From NCBI GenBank assembly GCA_016285335.1, contig JAEEQO010000027.1:1-20018 (forward strand): 20,018 bases of DNA, written 5' to 3'. The translations under genes were made by a program, and so were the position numbers. Under the pieces are notes generated by a model. It made no database searches. It was not told where the DNA came from and was given only the letters and a program-made list of their open reading frames with translations. Positions within the stretch are counted from its first letter, which is position 1. Each line of letters opens with the position of its first letter. Shown piece after piece: positions 1 through 6,983 of this stretch. The stretch comes from Victivallales bacterium. GTDB taxonomy: Bacteria; Verrucomicrobiota; Lentisphaeria; Victivallales; UBA1829.

Positions 1-397
1 TCCTCACGCCGTGATGGATGCTCTCGATGCCGGAATTCTTCTCGTCGTTGAACCCGCCCGTGAACGCGTTGCTGAACACCAGCACATTCACGCCCGGACG
101 TTCGAAATACTGCAGGTTGTTCAGAAGCAGTTTTTCCGGGTCGAGCTTCTGCGTCGACTGCTGTTGAGCCTGGCCTTGACGGGTCTGCTGCTGGCCCTGA
201 CGGGTCTGCTGCTGGCCCTGACGCATCGGCTGCCGGGTCTGCTGGCCCTGTACCTGGGGCATCTGCCGGGTCTGGCCCTGACGGGTTTGAGGCTGAGTTT
301 GAGCTTGCCGGGTCTGCTGGTTTTGCGCCCGGGCAAAGACGGCGGGCAGCGCGATCAGCGCGACGGCGATGAGGGAGGAACAGGAGCGGAAGTTCAT
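1..397 (-). CDS. Secreted protein with Q/T/R-rich repeats, 3' part off the window (possible glycoside hydrolase N-terminus)
   Basis: The reading frame is open from an ATG at 397 down to base 1 (132 codons seen, no stop), so the C-terminal part is missing. A Shine-Dalgarno-like AAGGA lies 8 bases upstream of the start. Residues 1-24 look like a Sec signal peptide: a hydrophobic core, then Ala-Arg-Ala before Gln-Asn. Residues ~25-78 are a low-complexity linker of repeated Gln-Gln-Thr-Arg-Gln-Gly units, partly encoded by exact 21-bp tandem repeats. After it, a globular domain begins (LLLNNLQYFERPGVNVLVFS, later IHHGVR). From memory, similar stretches occur near the N-terminus of GH9-like or related secreted carbohydrate-active proteins of Bacteroidetes and Lentisphaerae. 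That assignment is a weak inference, and without the rest of the gene the function stays open. The gene has its own promoter (474-502) and diverges from nothing: its upstream neighbour is also on the minus strand. Confidence 0.7.
   Translation of the reverse strand, partial: MNFRSCSSLIAVALIALPAVFARAQNQQTRQAQTQPQTRQGQTRQMPQVQGQQTRQPMRQGQQQTRQGQQQTRQGQAQQQSTQKLDPEKLLLNNLQYFERPGVNVLVFSNAFTGGFNDEKNSGIESIHHGVR
179..220 (-). repeat. Two exact 21-bp tandem units coding QTRQGQQ
   Basis: Bases 179-199 and 200-220 are identical 21-bp units. Degenerate copies of the same unit extend to about 335. They are in frame and encode the Gln/Thr/Arg/Gly linker of the secreted protein, so a gain or loss of one unit would change linker length by seven residues without breaking the frame. 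Confidence 0.85.
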
Positions 398-473
398 GCT
401 GATGATCCTTATGCGGCGGAGAGAACCGCCGTTGTTGGGGGTTGTTAAAACGGGTATCTCTTCATTTTTGAAT

Positions 474-502
474 AATATATACTTGAATTTCTAAAATTTC
501 AA
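474..502 (-). promoter_or_regulatory. Sigma70-type promoter of the secreted repeat protein, overlapped by an inverted repeat
   Basis: On the minus strand TTGAAA (497-502) is separated by 17 bases from TATATT (474-479), close to the housekeeping consensus with ideal spacing. The ATG lies about 77 bases downstream of the -10. An imperfect inverted repeat with perfect CTTGAA/TTCAAG ends (482-503) covers the -35 and most of the spacer, where a repressor could bind. The promoter is seen in sequence; regulation is inferred. Confidence 0.6.
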
Positions 503-558
503 GCAAAAAAACGGAAAAGAATATCGAAGTTTTTTCTGCGTCCGGCATCGCGATCGCA

Positions 559-1257
559 TCAGGCGGAGAACGACTTCGAGCGGAAGAACCGGAGGATCGG
601 GTCGAGCGTGTGCTTCGGATCGCGCAGGCCGGGATGCGTGCACGGTACCACGATCCGTTCGCACGGCTGGCCGTCCGGCAGGAGCGTGCTGCTCAATGCC
701 ACCTTGCCGTCGAATCTTCCAGCGACGATCCCGACCGGAGGCAGAAACGGCGGAGGCGGGATGTTCCGGACGTAGGAGTCCGGCGACGGCGTCATGTCCG
801 CGAGCGAGGCGTTGATGCCGCGGGCGGCCCTGCTGTCCCCGAAATACGCGAGGACGGACCCCCGGTTCGGCGGGCCGAGCATCACGACGGCTTCAATGCG
901 GCGGCATTCGGCCTCGTCCATTCGCGCGAGAGCGGCCCGGAGCAGGATGCCGCCCATGCTGTGCGTGACGAAGCACACTTGCGCGGGCTTTTCCGTACGC
1001 AGGAGTCGGCGGTACACCGTGAGGAAGATTTCAGAATGTTCCCGGATGTTCCGTTTCGAGGTGGGGTAGTCGTAGTTGTAGACGGTAAGGCCTTCGTCCG
1101 CAAGAGCGGACGCCAGACGCGCCATCGCGACGGCACGCACGCCCCAGCCGTGAACGAGGAAGACCGCTTTCGTCTCCCGTTTGCATGCGGCGGGAACCGA
1201 TTCGATCTTGTGAAACCGGAATCCGTGCTCGAAGTAATTAGTCAGGACACTTGACAT
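559..1257 (-). CDS. Small alpha/beta hydrolase (lipase/esterase-like)
   Basis: The 232-residue protein has the alpha/beta-hydrolase motifs in order: an oxyanion-type HGWG at residues 36-39, the nucleophile elbow THSMGG with Ser100, a likely acid Asp183 (GRFDGK) and a likely His208 (CTHPG). The arrangement matches short PGAP1/triacylglycerol-lipase-like enzymes, so it probably hydrolyses an ester, but the substrate cannot be read from sequence. No signal peptide is visible, so a cytoplasmic location is likely. I start at the ATG at 1257, not the upstream in-frame ATG at 1323. The latter lies inside the phosphatase gene, while 1257 is only 8 bases after that gene's stop, as expected for translational coupling. 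The site before it is a weak AGGGAC-like SD. It is the last gene of a three-gene minus-strand operon. Confidence 0.8.
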   Translation of the reverse strand: MSSVLTNYFEHGFRFHKIESVPAACKRETKAVFLVHGWGVRAVAMARLASALADEGLTVYNYDYPTSKRNIREHSEIFLTVYRRLLRTEKPAQVCFVTHSMGGILLRAALARMDEAECRRIEAVVMLGPPNRGSVLAYFGDSRAARGINASLADMTPSPDSYVRNIPPPPFLPPVGIVAGRFDGKVALSSTLLPDGQPCERIVVPCTHPGLRDPKHTLDPILRFFRSKSFSA

Positions 1258-1265
1258 GGAGACCG

Positions 1266-1733
1266 TCAGTCCCTGTTCAGTTCTCTTAAAAGACCCTTGC
1301 AGCCGCTCACGATGTCGTCCCATGTCGCATCAAAATCGCCGGTGTACCACGGATCGGCGACTTCCTCTCCGGCTCGGCCGGCGTAATCGAGGAGCAGCAC
1401 GATCTTGTTCTCCGGATCTTCGCCCGTGATCCGGAGAACGTTGCGGATGTTGTTCCGGTCCATGCAGACGATCAGGTCATAAGAATCGTAATCGGCTTTT
1501 GTCATTTGCCGGGCACGGTGTCCGGCGCATGCGATCCCGTTTTCAGCGAGTTTCCGCCGCGCGGGCGGATAGACCGGATTGCCGAGCTCTTCGCGGCTTG
1601 TCGCCGCTGAAGCGATCTCAAACCGGTTTTCAAGGTGATTTCCGCAAATCATGTCTTTCATCACGAACTCCGCCATGGGACTGCGGCAGATATTCCCATG
1701 ACAGACGAAAAGGATTCGAACCGGGTTCGTCAT
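1266..1733 (-). CDS. Low-molecular-weight protein-tyrosine phosphatase
   Basis: The 155-residue protein has the full LMW-PTP fold signature: the P-loop CHGNICRS near the N-terminus (Cys11 nucleophile, Arg17) and the DPWY motif with the general acid Asp127. The length is normal for the family. In bacteria such enzymes dephosphorylate tyrosine kinases or their substrates, often in capsule or exopolysaccharide control, or act as arsenate reductase-like enzymes. No tyrosine kinase or capsule gene lies in this window. The start at 1733 is chosen because AAGGAG sits 7 bases upstream; the longer open frame upstream runs back into the lipoprotein gene and has no support. The gene lies 35 bases after the lipoprotein and 8 bases before the hydrolase, which argues for one transcript. 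Confidence 0.9.
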   Translation of the reverse strand: MTNPVRILFVCHGNICRSPMAEFVMKDMICGNHLENRFEIASAATSREELGNPVYPPARRKLAENGIACAGHRARQMTKADYDSYDLIVCMDRNNIRNVLRITGEDPENKIVLLLDYAGRAGEEVADPWYTGDFDATWDDIVSGCKGLLRELNRD

Positions 1734-1768
1734 GGTCAGCTCCTTATGATGCAAAAGCGCGGCGACGC

Positions 1769-2242
1769 TCAATATCCCCAGGACACGATTTCCCAGTCGC
1801 CGTCCTTCAGCCGGGCGAGCCACCACTGGTAGTCCTTGTATTCCGTGTCGATCTCCCAGGCGTACGGACCTTCCTCGACGGGAGAATGGAAGTCGCTCAG
1901 AAACTCGGCGACCTGCACGTATTTTTTCCCCGCATCCTGGGGCGGGATGTTCGACCTCGCTTCGCGGAGGGAATTCAGCCATTCGAGATTTTCCTCGTTG
2001 TTGGCTTCGTCTCCGGCATAGCGGACGCTGTGAAGCTCGCAGTCGCCGGCAAAGCCTGCAAATTTTTCCCTGATCAGGAGAACCGCGTCATTGCGTTCTT
2101 TCTCCGTATAAAGCGAACTGCGACCGAGGTCGATCGCCACTTCCTGTGCCGATACGGTCTTTTTTGTTCCGCAGGCGGACAGTGTCAGAATTGCGCTGCC
2201 TGCCAAAAAAAGGCAAAGCAGTCCGATAAAAGCTGATCTCAT
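1769..2242 (-). CDS. Small lipoprotein of unknown function
   Basis: The 157-residue product opens with MRSAFIGLLCLFLAGSAILT, followed by a lipobox Leu-Ser-Ala-Cys at residues ~22-25, so it should be a membrane-anchored lipoprotein. The mature part has a Ser/Thr-rich start, then a compact alpha/beta-looking domain of about 120 residues, rich in Trp and Tyr near the C-terminus (YQWWLARLKDGDWEIVSWGY). The pattern resembles small NTF2/DUF4829-like lipoproteins of Firmicutes, but I cannot name the family. I start at 2242 because AGGAG precedes it by 6 bases; the in-frame ATG at 2281 adds a non-signal extension. It heads the operon with the phosphatase and the hydrolase. The GATCA repeat 48 bases upstream may affect its expression. 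Confidence 0.8.
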   Translation of the reverse strand: MRSAFIGLLCLFLAGSAILTLSACGTKKTVSAQEVAIDLGRSSLYTEKERNDAVLLIREKFAGFAGDCELHSVRYAGDEANNEENLEWLNSLREARSNIPPQDAGKKYVQVAEFLSDFHSPVEEGPYAWEIDTEYKDYQWWLARLKDGDWEIVSWGY

Positions 2243-2289
2243 TTTTGTTCTCCTGTTCTGTCCCGGACGAATATGTTCCATTGGTTCCC

Positions 2290-2317
2290 GATCAGATCAG
2301 ATCAGATCAGATCAGAT
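2290..2317. repeat. GATCA pentanucleotide tandem repeat (5 copies plus GAT)
   Basis: GATCA is repeated five times without error, followed by GAT. It sits 48 bases upstream of the lipoprotein start, in the stretch where the promoter or 5' leader should be. Each unit contains a GATC, giving five Dam-type sites at 5-bp spacing. A short perfect repeat in a promoter region is a classic substrate for slipped-strand changes; whether this one varies is unknown. Confidence 0.95.
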
Positions 2318-2527
2318 GTTATTCCTTCAAGGGTATCTCTAAAAAAATGATCGGATGGATTTTCAGTGTATGGGCGAAAAGGCCAATGCAGGAAGATTTG
2401 AGCGTGGCTGCCTGAAGGTAACCACCGAAAATCTTACCTGCTGGACTTGGCTCAGACGCGAAAAGCCGCCGAAGACCAGTTTTAGAGGTGCCCTCAATAT
2501 CCGGGGCGGTCCGGCGTTATAAAAGAA
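2318..2527. other. Gene-free stretch with coding-like debris, no intact ORF
   Basis: Together with its flanks, this forms a 351-base gap between two minus-strand genes. No intact gene with a ribosome-binding site is visible. On the plus strand, fragments in different frames look protein-like: GWIFSVWAKRPMQED near 2356-2400, and KEDCAAIKVEDSAVVFFVD near 2522-2578. They are interrupted by stops and frame changes. The last fragment recalls the segment before the first catalytic Asp in IS630-type transposases, but the match is by eye and weak. A 50-codon ATG ORF at 2370-2522 has no SD and no recognisable content. Confidence 0.3.
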
Positions 2528-2576
2528 GACTGCGCCGCCATTAAGGTTGAGGACAGCGCAGTCGTATTTTTTGTTG
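2528..2576. terminator. Hairpin terminator, possibly bidirectional
   Basis: A perfect 8-bp stem, GACTGCGC (2528-2535) with GCGCAGTC (2556-2563), is separated by 20 bases. On the plus strand it is followed by GTATTTTTTG. On the minus strand it is followed by TTCTTTTAT, which suits termination of the orphan gene ending at 2594. Confidence 0.6.
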
Positions 2577-2593
2577 ATAGGAAAACGCCTGCT

Positions 2594-3010
2594 TTATTCG
2601 ACAGTGTCTACAAAAGCGTCATTGTCATAGGAAATGACCGCTTTTACAGAATCATCTTTTATGTATCTGATCATATCCCGCATGGAGGAGATATAGTTTT
2701 TGAGAAGGAAAGTCATGAAGGGACAATCCGTTTCTGTCTCGTCCCCGTACTGATCCTCAAAATCCTCCTCGTAATAAAACTGGTTCCCCAAGGTGAAAGA
2801 CATTTTCACGGAATCGCTGTTGGTGTTGTACGAGAAACTGGCGTAGTTTCCAAAATACTCTTCTATAAAACTTTTCAGTTCATCCAACACCTTGCGGGCA
2901 TTGTCAATGTTTTTTACCTTAAACCAATCTACGGTTGCCGGGGTAAGTTCTTCTGCAATATTATCCGTAGAAAAGAGACCACGTAAATCGTCTTCGGTCA
3001 AATGAATCAT
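2594..3010 (-). CDS. AT-rich orphan gene, acidic 138-residue protein of unknown function
   Basis: The protein has no motif I recognise. It is strongly acidic, with many Asp and Glu including EEDFEDQYGDETETD near residues 80-95. It has no signal peptide, and a helical central part (DNARKVLDELKSFIEEYF) is followed by beta-like segments (YASFSYNTNS, VKMSFTLGNQFYY). The overall look is that of a small cytoplasmic binding protein such as an immunity protein or a small phage/accessory protein, but this is only an impression. The start is supported by AAGGA 8 bases upstream. Base composition is clearly more AT-rich than neighbouring genes, and codon use is less GC-biased, which suggests later acquisition. 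It is a single-gene unit: a strong promoter with a palindrome about 190 bases upstream and a hairpin terminator immediately downstream. Confidence 0.8.
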   Translation of the reverse strand: MIHLTEDDLRGLFSTDNIAEELTPATVDWFKVKNIDNARKVLDELKSFIEEYFGNYASFSYNTNSDSVKMSFTLGNQFYYEEDFEDQYGDETETDCPFMTFLLKNYISSMRDMIRYIKDDSVKAVISYDNDAFVDTVE

Positions 3011-3203
3011 AATTGAAGTTCCTTTTGTTGATTGTTTATTTGAAAGATTTGCTCTGCTTCTTCGGCGGATTATCAGCCAGCGTTTTGAAGTAAAGCATAC
3101 GGATTATAATCAGTTTTAAGGTTTCGTTTCTCCTTTCCTCGGTTGGTTTGTACGGATTCCTTATTTGTGAAGGATTTTGGGGGATGGATTGTCTCCTGCC
3201 TAT

Positions 3204-3231
3204 ATTATACACCGATTCACGGTGTTTTCAA
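3204..3231 (-). promoter_or_regulatory. Strong promoter with palindromic operator-like spacer for the orphan gene
   Basis: On the minus strand TTGAAA (3226-3231) and a perfect TATAAT (3204-3209) are 16 bases apart. The spacer is almost entirely a palindrome, ACACCG-N5-CGGTGT (3209-3225), ideally placed to let a dimeric repressor block polymerase. The predicted transcript has a leader of about 190 bases before the ATG at 3010. Promoter elements are seen directly; repression is inferred. Confidence 0.7.
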
Positions 3232-3474
3232 GCGCTGAAACAAAAAAAACGCTTTTTTCAGAATGGCGCGGCCATCAAGTATTTCTGATTTGGATAAATG
3301 TTCACTGCGCTTCCTCCTTCCGTATTTTATTCAGTCGTCTCCGGACGTAATATAACACGGGGAAATATAAAATCAAGAAAAAGTCCCGTCATTCCTGAAA
3401 AAAACTCGGAAGATCGTTGCCGGGCGCGGCGTTCGGTTTATGCGCTTTTTTTCCGATGGTGTCAATTCAATTAC
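3232..3474. other. Divergent intergenic stretch, nothing coding seen
   Basis: This AT-rich stretch separates the two divergent promoters (minus strand at 3204-3231, plus strand at 3475-3503). It holds A and T runs around 3241-3257 and no supported gene. The open frame of the kinase extends back into it from 3624, but the plus-strand promoter lies downstream of those upstream ATGs, so this part should not be translated. Confidence 0.5.
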
Positions 3475-3503
3475 TTGACAAAATGATAATTTGCGTGTAT
3501 ATT
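3475..3503 (+). promoter_or_regulatory. Consensus sigma70 promoter of the 7TM hybrid kinase
   Basis: TTGACA (3475-3480), a 17-base spacer and TATATT (3498-3503) form a near-perfect promoter. Transcription should begin near 3510, which excludes the in-frame ATGs at 3417, 3456 and 3483 as starts for the kinase and leaves a leader of about 114 bases that contains a small upstream ORF. Confidence 0.75.
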
Positions 3504-3556
3504 TACAAAATTTTTTTTAGAAAGAATCGTTTTGTCAACCTAACGCGAGGCAGCCG

Positions 3557-3619
3557 ATGGATAACGCGGAACTCCTCATCCCCTGCCGGAAAGCGATCCG
3601 CGCGACAGGCGGCAGATAA
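3557..3619 (+). CDS. 20-codon upstream ORF in the kinase leader
   Basis: An ATG at 3557 with GAGG six bases upstream opens a frame reading MDNAELLIPCRKAIRATGGR and stops at 3617-3619, four bases before the ATG of the hybrid kinase. The kinase itself has only a poor, distant SD (AGGCGG 12 bases away), so ribosomes finishing this small ORF could restart on the kinase. The peptide resembles nothing I know. It may be a translational coupler or leader peptide, or it may be chance. Confidence 0.35.
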   Translation: MDNAELLIPCRKAIRATGGR

Positions 3620-3623
3620 CTAT

Positions 3624-6600
3624 ATGCAGGACTATATCTATTCCATAATCGCATTCCTGGCGGTGGTGATCCATCTGATCATCAACTTCGACCTGATTCC
3701 CGGCCGGAAAGTGTACAATATGCATTCCGTGCGCGAGTACCGGTTTTTTCTTGCCGGAGTATTTGTCTATTACCTGACGGATGCGGCCTGGGGGGTACTG
3801 GCAGGCCTTGGCTGGACGAGACTCCTGTATTTCGACACGATGGCAAATTTCATCGCGATCGCCGTATCCGTTCTCGCGCTTTGTCATTTCGTGATCGCCT
3901 ATCTGTGTGTCAAAGGATTGAAAGCGAGGGTCCTCTTCTGGTTCGGGTATGCGCTTCTGGCTTTGTATTTTGTGCTGCTGGTGGTCAATGTCTTCAACAA
4001 CTGCCTGTTTTATTTCGATGAACAGGGCAGGTATTGCACCGGTTTTTTCCGCTACTTCCTGTTCTACCCTCTGGTCGCATTCATTCTCCTGATCGCGTTT
4101 TTCTCGTTCGCGAGGGTTCTCCGCAGTCAGGATTCCGTGCGGCGGCGGAACATGGTGGTGTTTCTGTTCTGCCTTACGATGGCGGTGGCCGTTGTCTTTC
4201 AGATCATCTTTCCTCTCTGGCCGTTTTTCGCGATGGGCTGTCTGGTCGGCAACTGCTTCTTCCATGTCTTCGTCATCGAGGATGAACGCGCAGAACAGCG
4301 ACAGGCCGTCATCAAGCACGAACAGACCATGAAGCACATAGCCGAACTTGAGGAAGTGCTTGAGCGAACCCGTGCTGCCGAGAAGGCCATGAAAGAATAC
4401 TCCGAGGCCATTGAGAAACAACGTGAGCAGGAAGTCGAACTGAGGAAACAGCTGGAAGACGCATTGCTGTCGGCTCAGGACGCCGACCGCGAAAAATCGG
4501 CAGCCCTGAAGGACCTCGAAGACGCGTCCGAGTTGGCCCGCCTCGCATCGTTCCACTACGATTTCGACACACGCATACGCACGGGGTCCAACCTTCTTTG
4601 CGAACTGTGGCCTACTGACGAGAACGGGCGGGCCCTCCTTGAGGAAGAATTTGTCTATCCGGAGGACCTTCCGTTCTTCAAGGAGAACATGCGTGCCCTG
4701 TTTGAAAAGAAAGCCGAGAAGAACGCGACGGTGCAGTTCTCATTCCGTATCGGCAAAGATGCATCCAATCTGCGCCATTACCGCATGAAACTCACGCTCG
4801 ACCCGCGTAAAGCGAATGCGCTGACCGGCATCGTACAGGACGTGACCGAACTCGCGATAAGCATGATGAAGCTGAAGGATACCCAGGCGCTGTGGGACGC
4901 CGCCATTAATTCCATCCCCATCATGTTCACGGTGAAGGACATTGACGACGATTTCCGGTATCTTCTGTGCAACAAGGCATTTGCCAGCGTCTTCAACTTC
5001 TCGCCCGACGAGATCGTCGGCAAGACGGACCACGATATTTTCCACGACGATCACATCCTCGGCTTTGCCGACCAGATCAACTCCACGACGACCGGAACGG
5101 ACGGTCTCATGGAGATTGCGGGCGAGGTTGCGGACGGCAGCGGAAATCTCCGTTTTATCAAAACCCTCATGCGTGTGTTCGAGGACACCCGCGGACATCG
5201 TCTGCTTCTGGCCGCGGCCAGTGACGTCACGGACATGCACAGGCTCATTGAGAACCAGAAGCTTGTCAACAGTCTGCTCGAGGATATCATCGGCGAGGAG
5301 GACTTCGATCTGTGCATCCGGCGCACGCTGGAAAATGTCTGCAAGATCCTCGGCGCCAGCCGCGGCTGCCTGATCCGGCACGAGGAGGAAGGCGCCAAAG
5401 CGCACTTCGTTTACGAATACGTCGAACCGACTCATTCGCACGCGTCCTTCCGGCTGCTTGGCCGCACGTTCAACCGCGTCCAGAACGTTCTGGATCATTC
5501 GGATGACAGGCGCACGTTCGTCTGCAACGACATGAGCACTTTCGACTGGAGTATCGTCAAGGAGGAATGGCATCAGGCCGCCCTCGCGCTCGATCTCCGT
5601 GCGATCTTCCTGTCGAACATCATCTGCGAGGGCAAAGTGAGGGGAAACGTCGTGTTCGACTTCGAAGGCGTCGACCATACCTTCACGGACAACGACATTT
5701 CGCTGCTGAGCGCTACGGCCCACATGATCGAAGTCGTCCTCGCCAGAAAACATGCGCAGGCCCTCATCATGGATGCGCTGAATCGTGCGCAGGCCGCGGA
5801 CAAGGCGAAGAGCTTCTTCGTCGCCAGCGTCAGCCACGAAATCCGCACGCCGCTGAACTCCGTGATCGGGTTCGCCGAACTTCTCAGAGAAGGCGGCGTT
5901 TCCAAGGATCAGGAGAAGGAATACCTCGACGCCATCTCGTCCTCGGCAAACGCTCTGCTCATGCTCATCAACGACGTGCTCGACCTCTCCAAGCTTGAGG
6001 CGAACCAGATGCGGATCATCACCGCGTTCACCGATTTCAACGCCCTCTGCCGCGAGGTCCTGCTCATCTTCACGTTCCGCGCCCGTGAGAACGGCAACAA
6101 GCTCGTTTCCGATGTGCCGGACGACCTCCCGGAACTCGACGTGGACAACATCCGCATCCGCCAGATCCTGATCAATCTGCTCGGCAACGCCGTCAAGTTC
6201 ACGAAGAAGGGCGAGATCACGCTCCATGTCACCTTCACGCCCGACTCGGATTCCGCGGACACCGGCACACTCCGCTGCGCCGTCAGCGACACCGGGATCG
6301 GCATTTCCGAGGAAGACCAGAAGAAGCTCATGGAACCGTTCGTCCAGCTCTCCAACTTGCGCGGCACGAATGCCGTGAACAACGGCACGGGCCTCGGGCT
6401 CTCCATTTCGAAGCGCCTTGCCGCGTGCATGAACGGCGAGCTGACCTGCACCAGCAAGGTGGGCGAGGGAAGCACCTTCGCTGTTACGCTCAACTCTGTG
6501 CGTTACCGCGCGAAGGCGGTCAAGGTGCAGGACAAGTCCAAAACCGAGGCGGAAGCCGTCGCGCGCGACCTGAAAGCGCTCCGCATCCTCATCGTCGACG

Positions 6601-6983
6601 ACGTGCCGATGAACCTCCGCGTCGCGAAGGCGCTCTTCGGCAAGATCGGGTTCGACAACGTCTTCACGGCAGTGTCGGGCAGAGAAGCGCTCGAAATCCT
6701 CGACAAGCAGCCGGTCGACCTGGTCCTTTCCGACATGTGGATGCCGGAGATGAACGGCACGCAGCTTGCCGCCGAGATCAAGAAGAATCCGAAACTCTCC
6801 CGCATTCCGGTCGTGGCGCAGACCGCCGACGTCGAAACGAGCGGCAATTTCGATATGACGCATTTCGACGCCATCATCCTGAAGCCCATCACCAAGGAGA
6901 AACTCTCCAACATGGTCAAACGCCTCTTCGAGGACGGAGACTTGAGGAAAGGTGATAACGGGGCGCCGGTCAATCTCGGATGA
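3624..6983 (+). CDS. 7TM-PAS-PAS-GAF hybrid sensor histidine kinase with one receiver
   Basis: The 1119-residue inner-membrane kinase has seven hydrophobic segments in residues ~4-215, resembling the 7TM sensor modules of gut Firmicutes kinases and GGDEF proteins. Then come a coiled coil (~220-320), a PAS-like domain (~300-415), a second PAS (~416-540), a GAF domain (~545-715), HisKA with phospho-acceptor His738 in SHEIRTPLNS, and an HATPase with N-box NLLGNAVKF (~850), DTGIGI (~889) and GTGLGL (~922). A C-terminal receiver (~987-1105) has phospho-acceptor Asp1037 in SDMWMPEMNG and a conserved LKP Lys. All catalytic residues are present. No Hpt or output domain is fused, so phosphate must pass to an unlinked partner. 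I start at 3624 because the promoter at 3475-3503 excludes earlier ATGs. The ligand is unknown. The next gene follows after 205 bases. Confidence 0.92.
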   Translation: MQDYIYSIIAFLAVVIHLIINFDLIPGRKVYNMHSVREYRFFLAGVFVYYLTDAAWGVLAGLGWTRLLYFDTMANFIAIAVSVLALCHFVIAYLCVKGLKARVLFWFGYALLALYFVLLVVNVFNNCLFYFDEQGRYCTGFFRYFLFYPLVAFILLIAFFSFARVLRSQDSVRRRNMVVFLFCLTMAVAVVFQIIFPLWPFFAMGCLVGNCFFHVFVIEDERAEQRQAVIKHEQTMKHIAELEEVLERTRAAEKAMKEYSEAIEKQREQEVELRKQLEDALLSAQDADREKSAALKDLEDASELARLASFHYDFDTRIRTGSNLLCELWPTDENGRALLEEEFVYPEDLPFFKENMRALFEKKAEKNATVQFSFRIGKDASNLRHYRMKLTLDPRKANALTGIVQDVTELAISMMKLKDTQALWDAAINSIPIMFTVKDIDDDFRYLLCNKAFASVFNFSPDEIVGKTDHDIFHDDHILGFADQINSTTTGTDGLMEIAGEVADGSGNLRFIKTLMRVFEDTRGHRLLLAAASDVTDMHRLIENQKLVNSLLEDIIGEEDFDLCIRRTLENVCKILGASRGCLIRHEEEGAKAHFVYEYVEPTHSHASFRLLGRTFNRVQNVLDHSDDRRTFVCNDMSTFDWSIVKEEWHQAALALDLRAIFLSNIICEGKVRGNVVFDFEGVDHTFTDNDISLLSATAHMIEVVLARKHAQALIMDALNRAQAADKAKSFFVASVSHEIRTPLNSVIGFAELLREGGVSKDQEKEYLDAISSSANALLMLINDVLDLSKLEANQMRIITAFTDFNALCREVLLIFTFRARENGNKLVSDVPDDLPELDVDNIRIRQILINLLGNAVKFTKKGEITLHVTFTPDSDSADTGTLRCAVSDTGIGISEEDQKKLMEPFVQLSNLRGTNAVNNGTGLGLSISKRLAACMNGELTCTSKVGEGSTFAVTLNSVRYRAKAVKVQDKSKTEAEAVARDLKALRILIVDDVPMNLRVAKALFGKIGFDNVFTAVSGREALEILDKQPVDLVLSDMWMPEMNGTQLAAEIKKNPKLSRIPVVAQTADVETSGNFDMTHFDAIILKPITKEKLSNMVKRLFEDGDLRKGDNGAPVNLG

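Noticed and set aside
2290..2317. GATCA repeat as a possible CRISPR fragment
   Set aside because: The units are 5 bp and directly adjacent with no spacers, so it is a simple tandem repeat.
2370..2522. 50-codon plus-strand ORF in the gap
   Set aside because: No SD, no recognisable motif and in a region of mixed-frame debris.
3417..3623. N-terminal extension of the 7TM kinase open frame
   Set aside because: The predicted promoter and transcription start (about 3510) lie downstream of its ATGs, and the extension looks like translated intergenic DNA.
4740..6863. 707-codon open frame on the minus strand opposite the 7TM kinase
   Set aside because: It mirrors the well-supported kinase gene. Its translation is rich in Arg, Asp, Glu, Val and His without any domain, as expected for the antisense of GC-rich codons.
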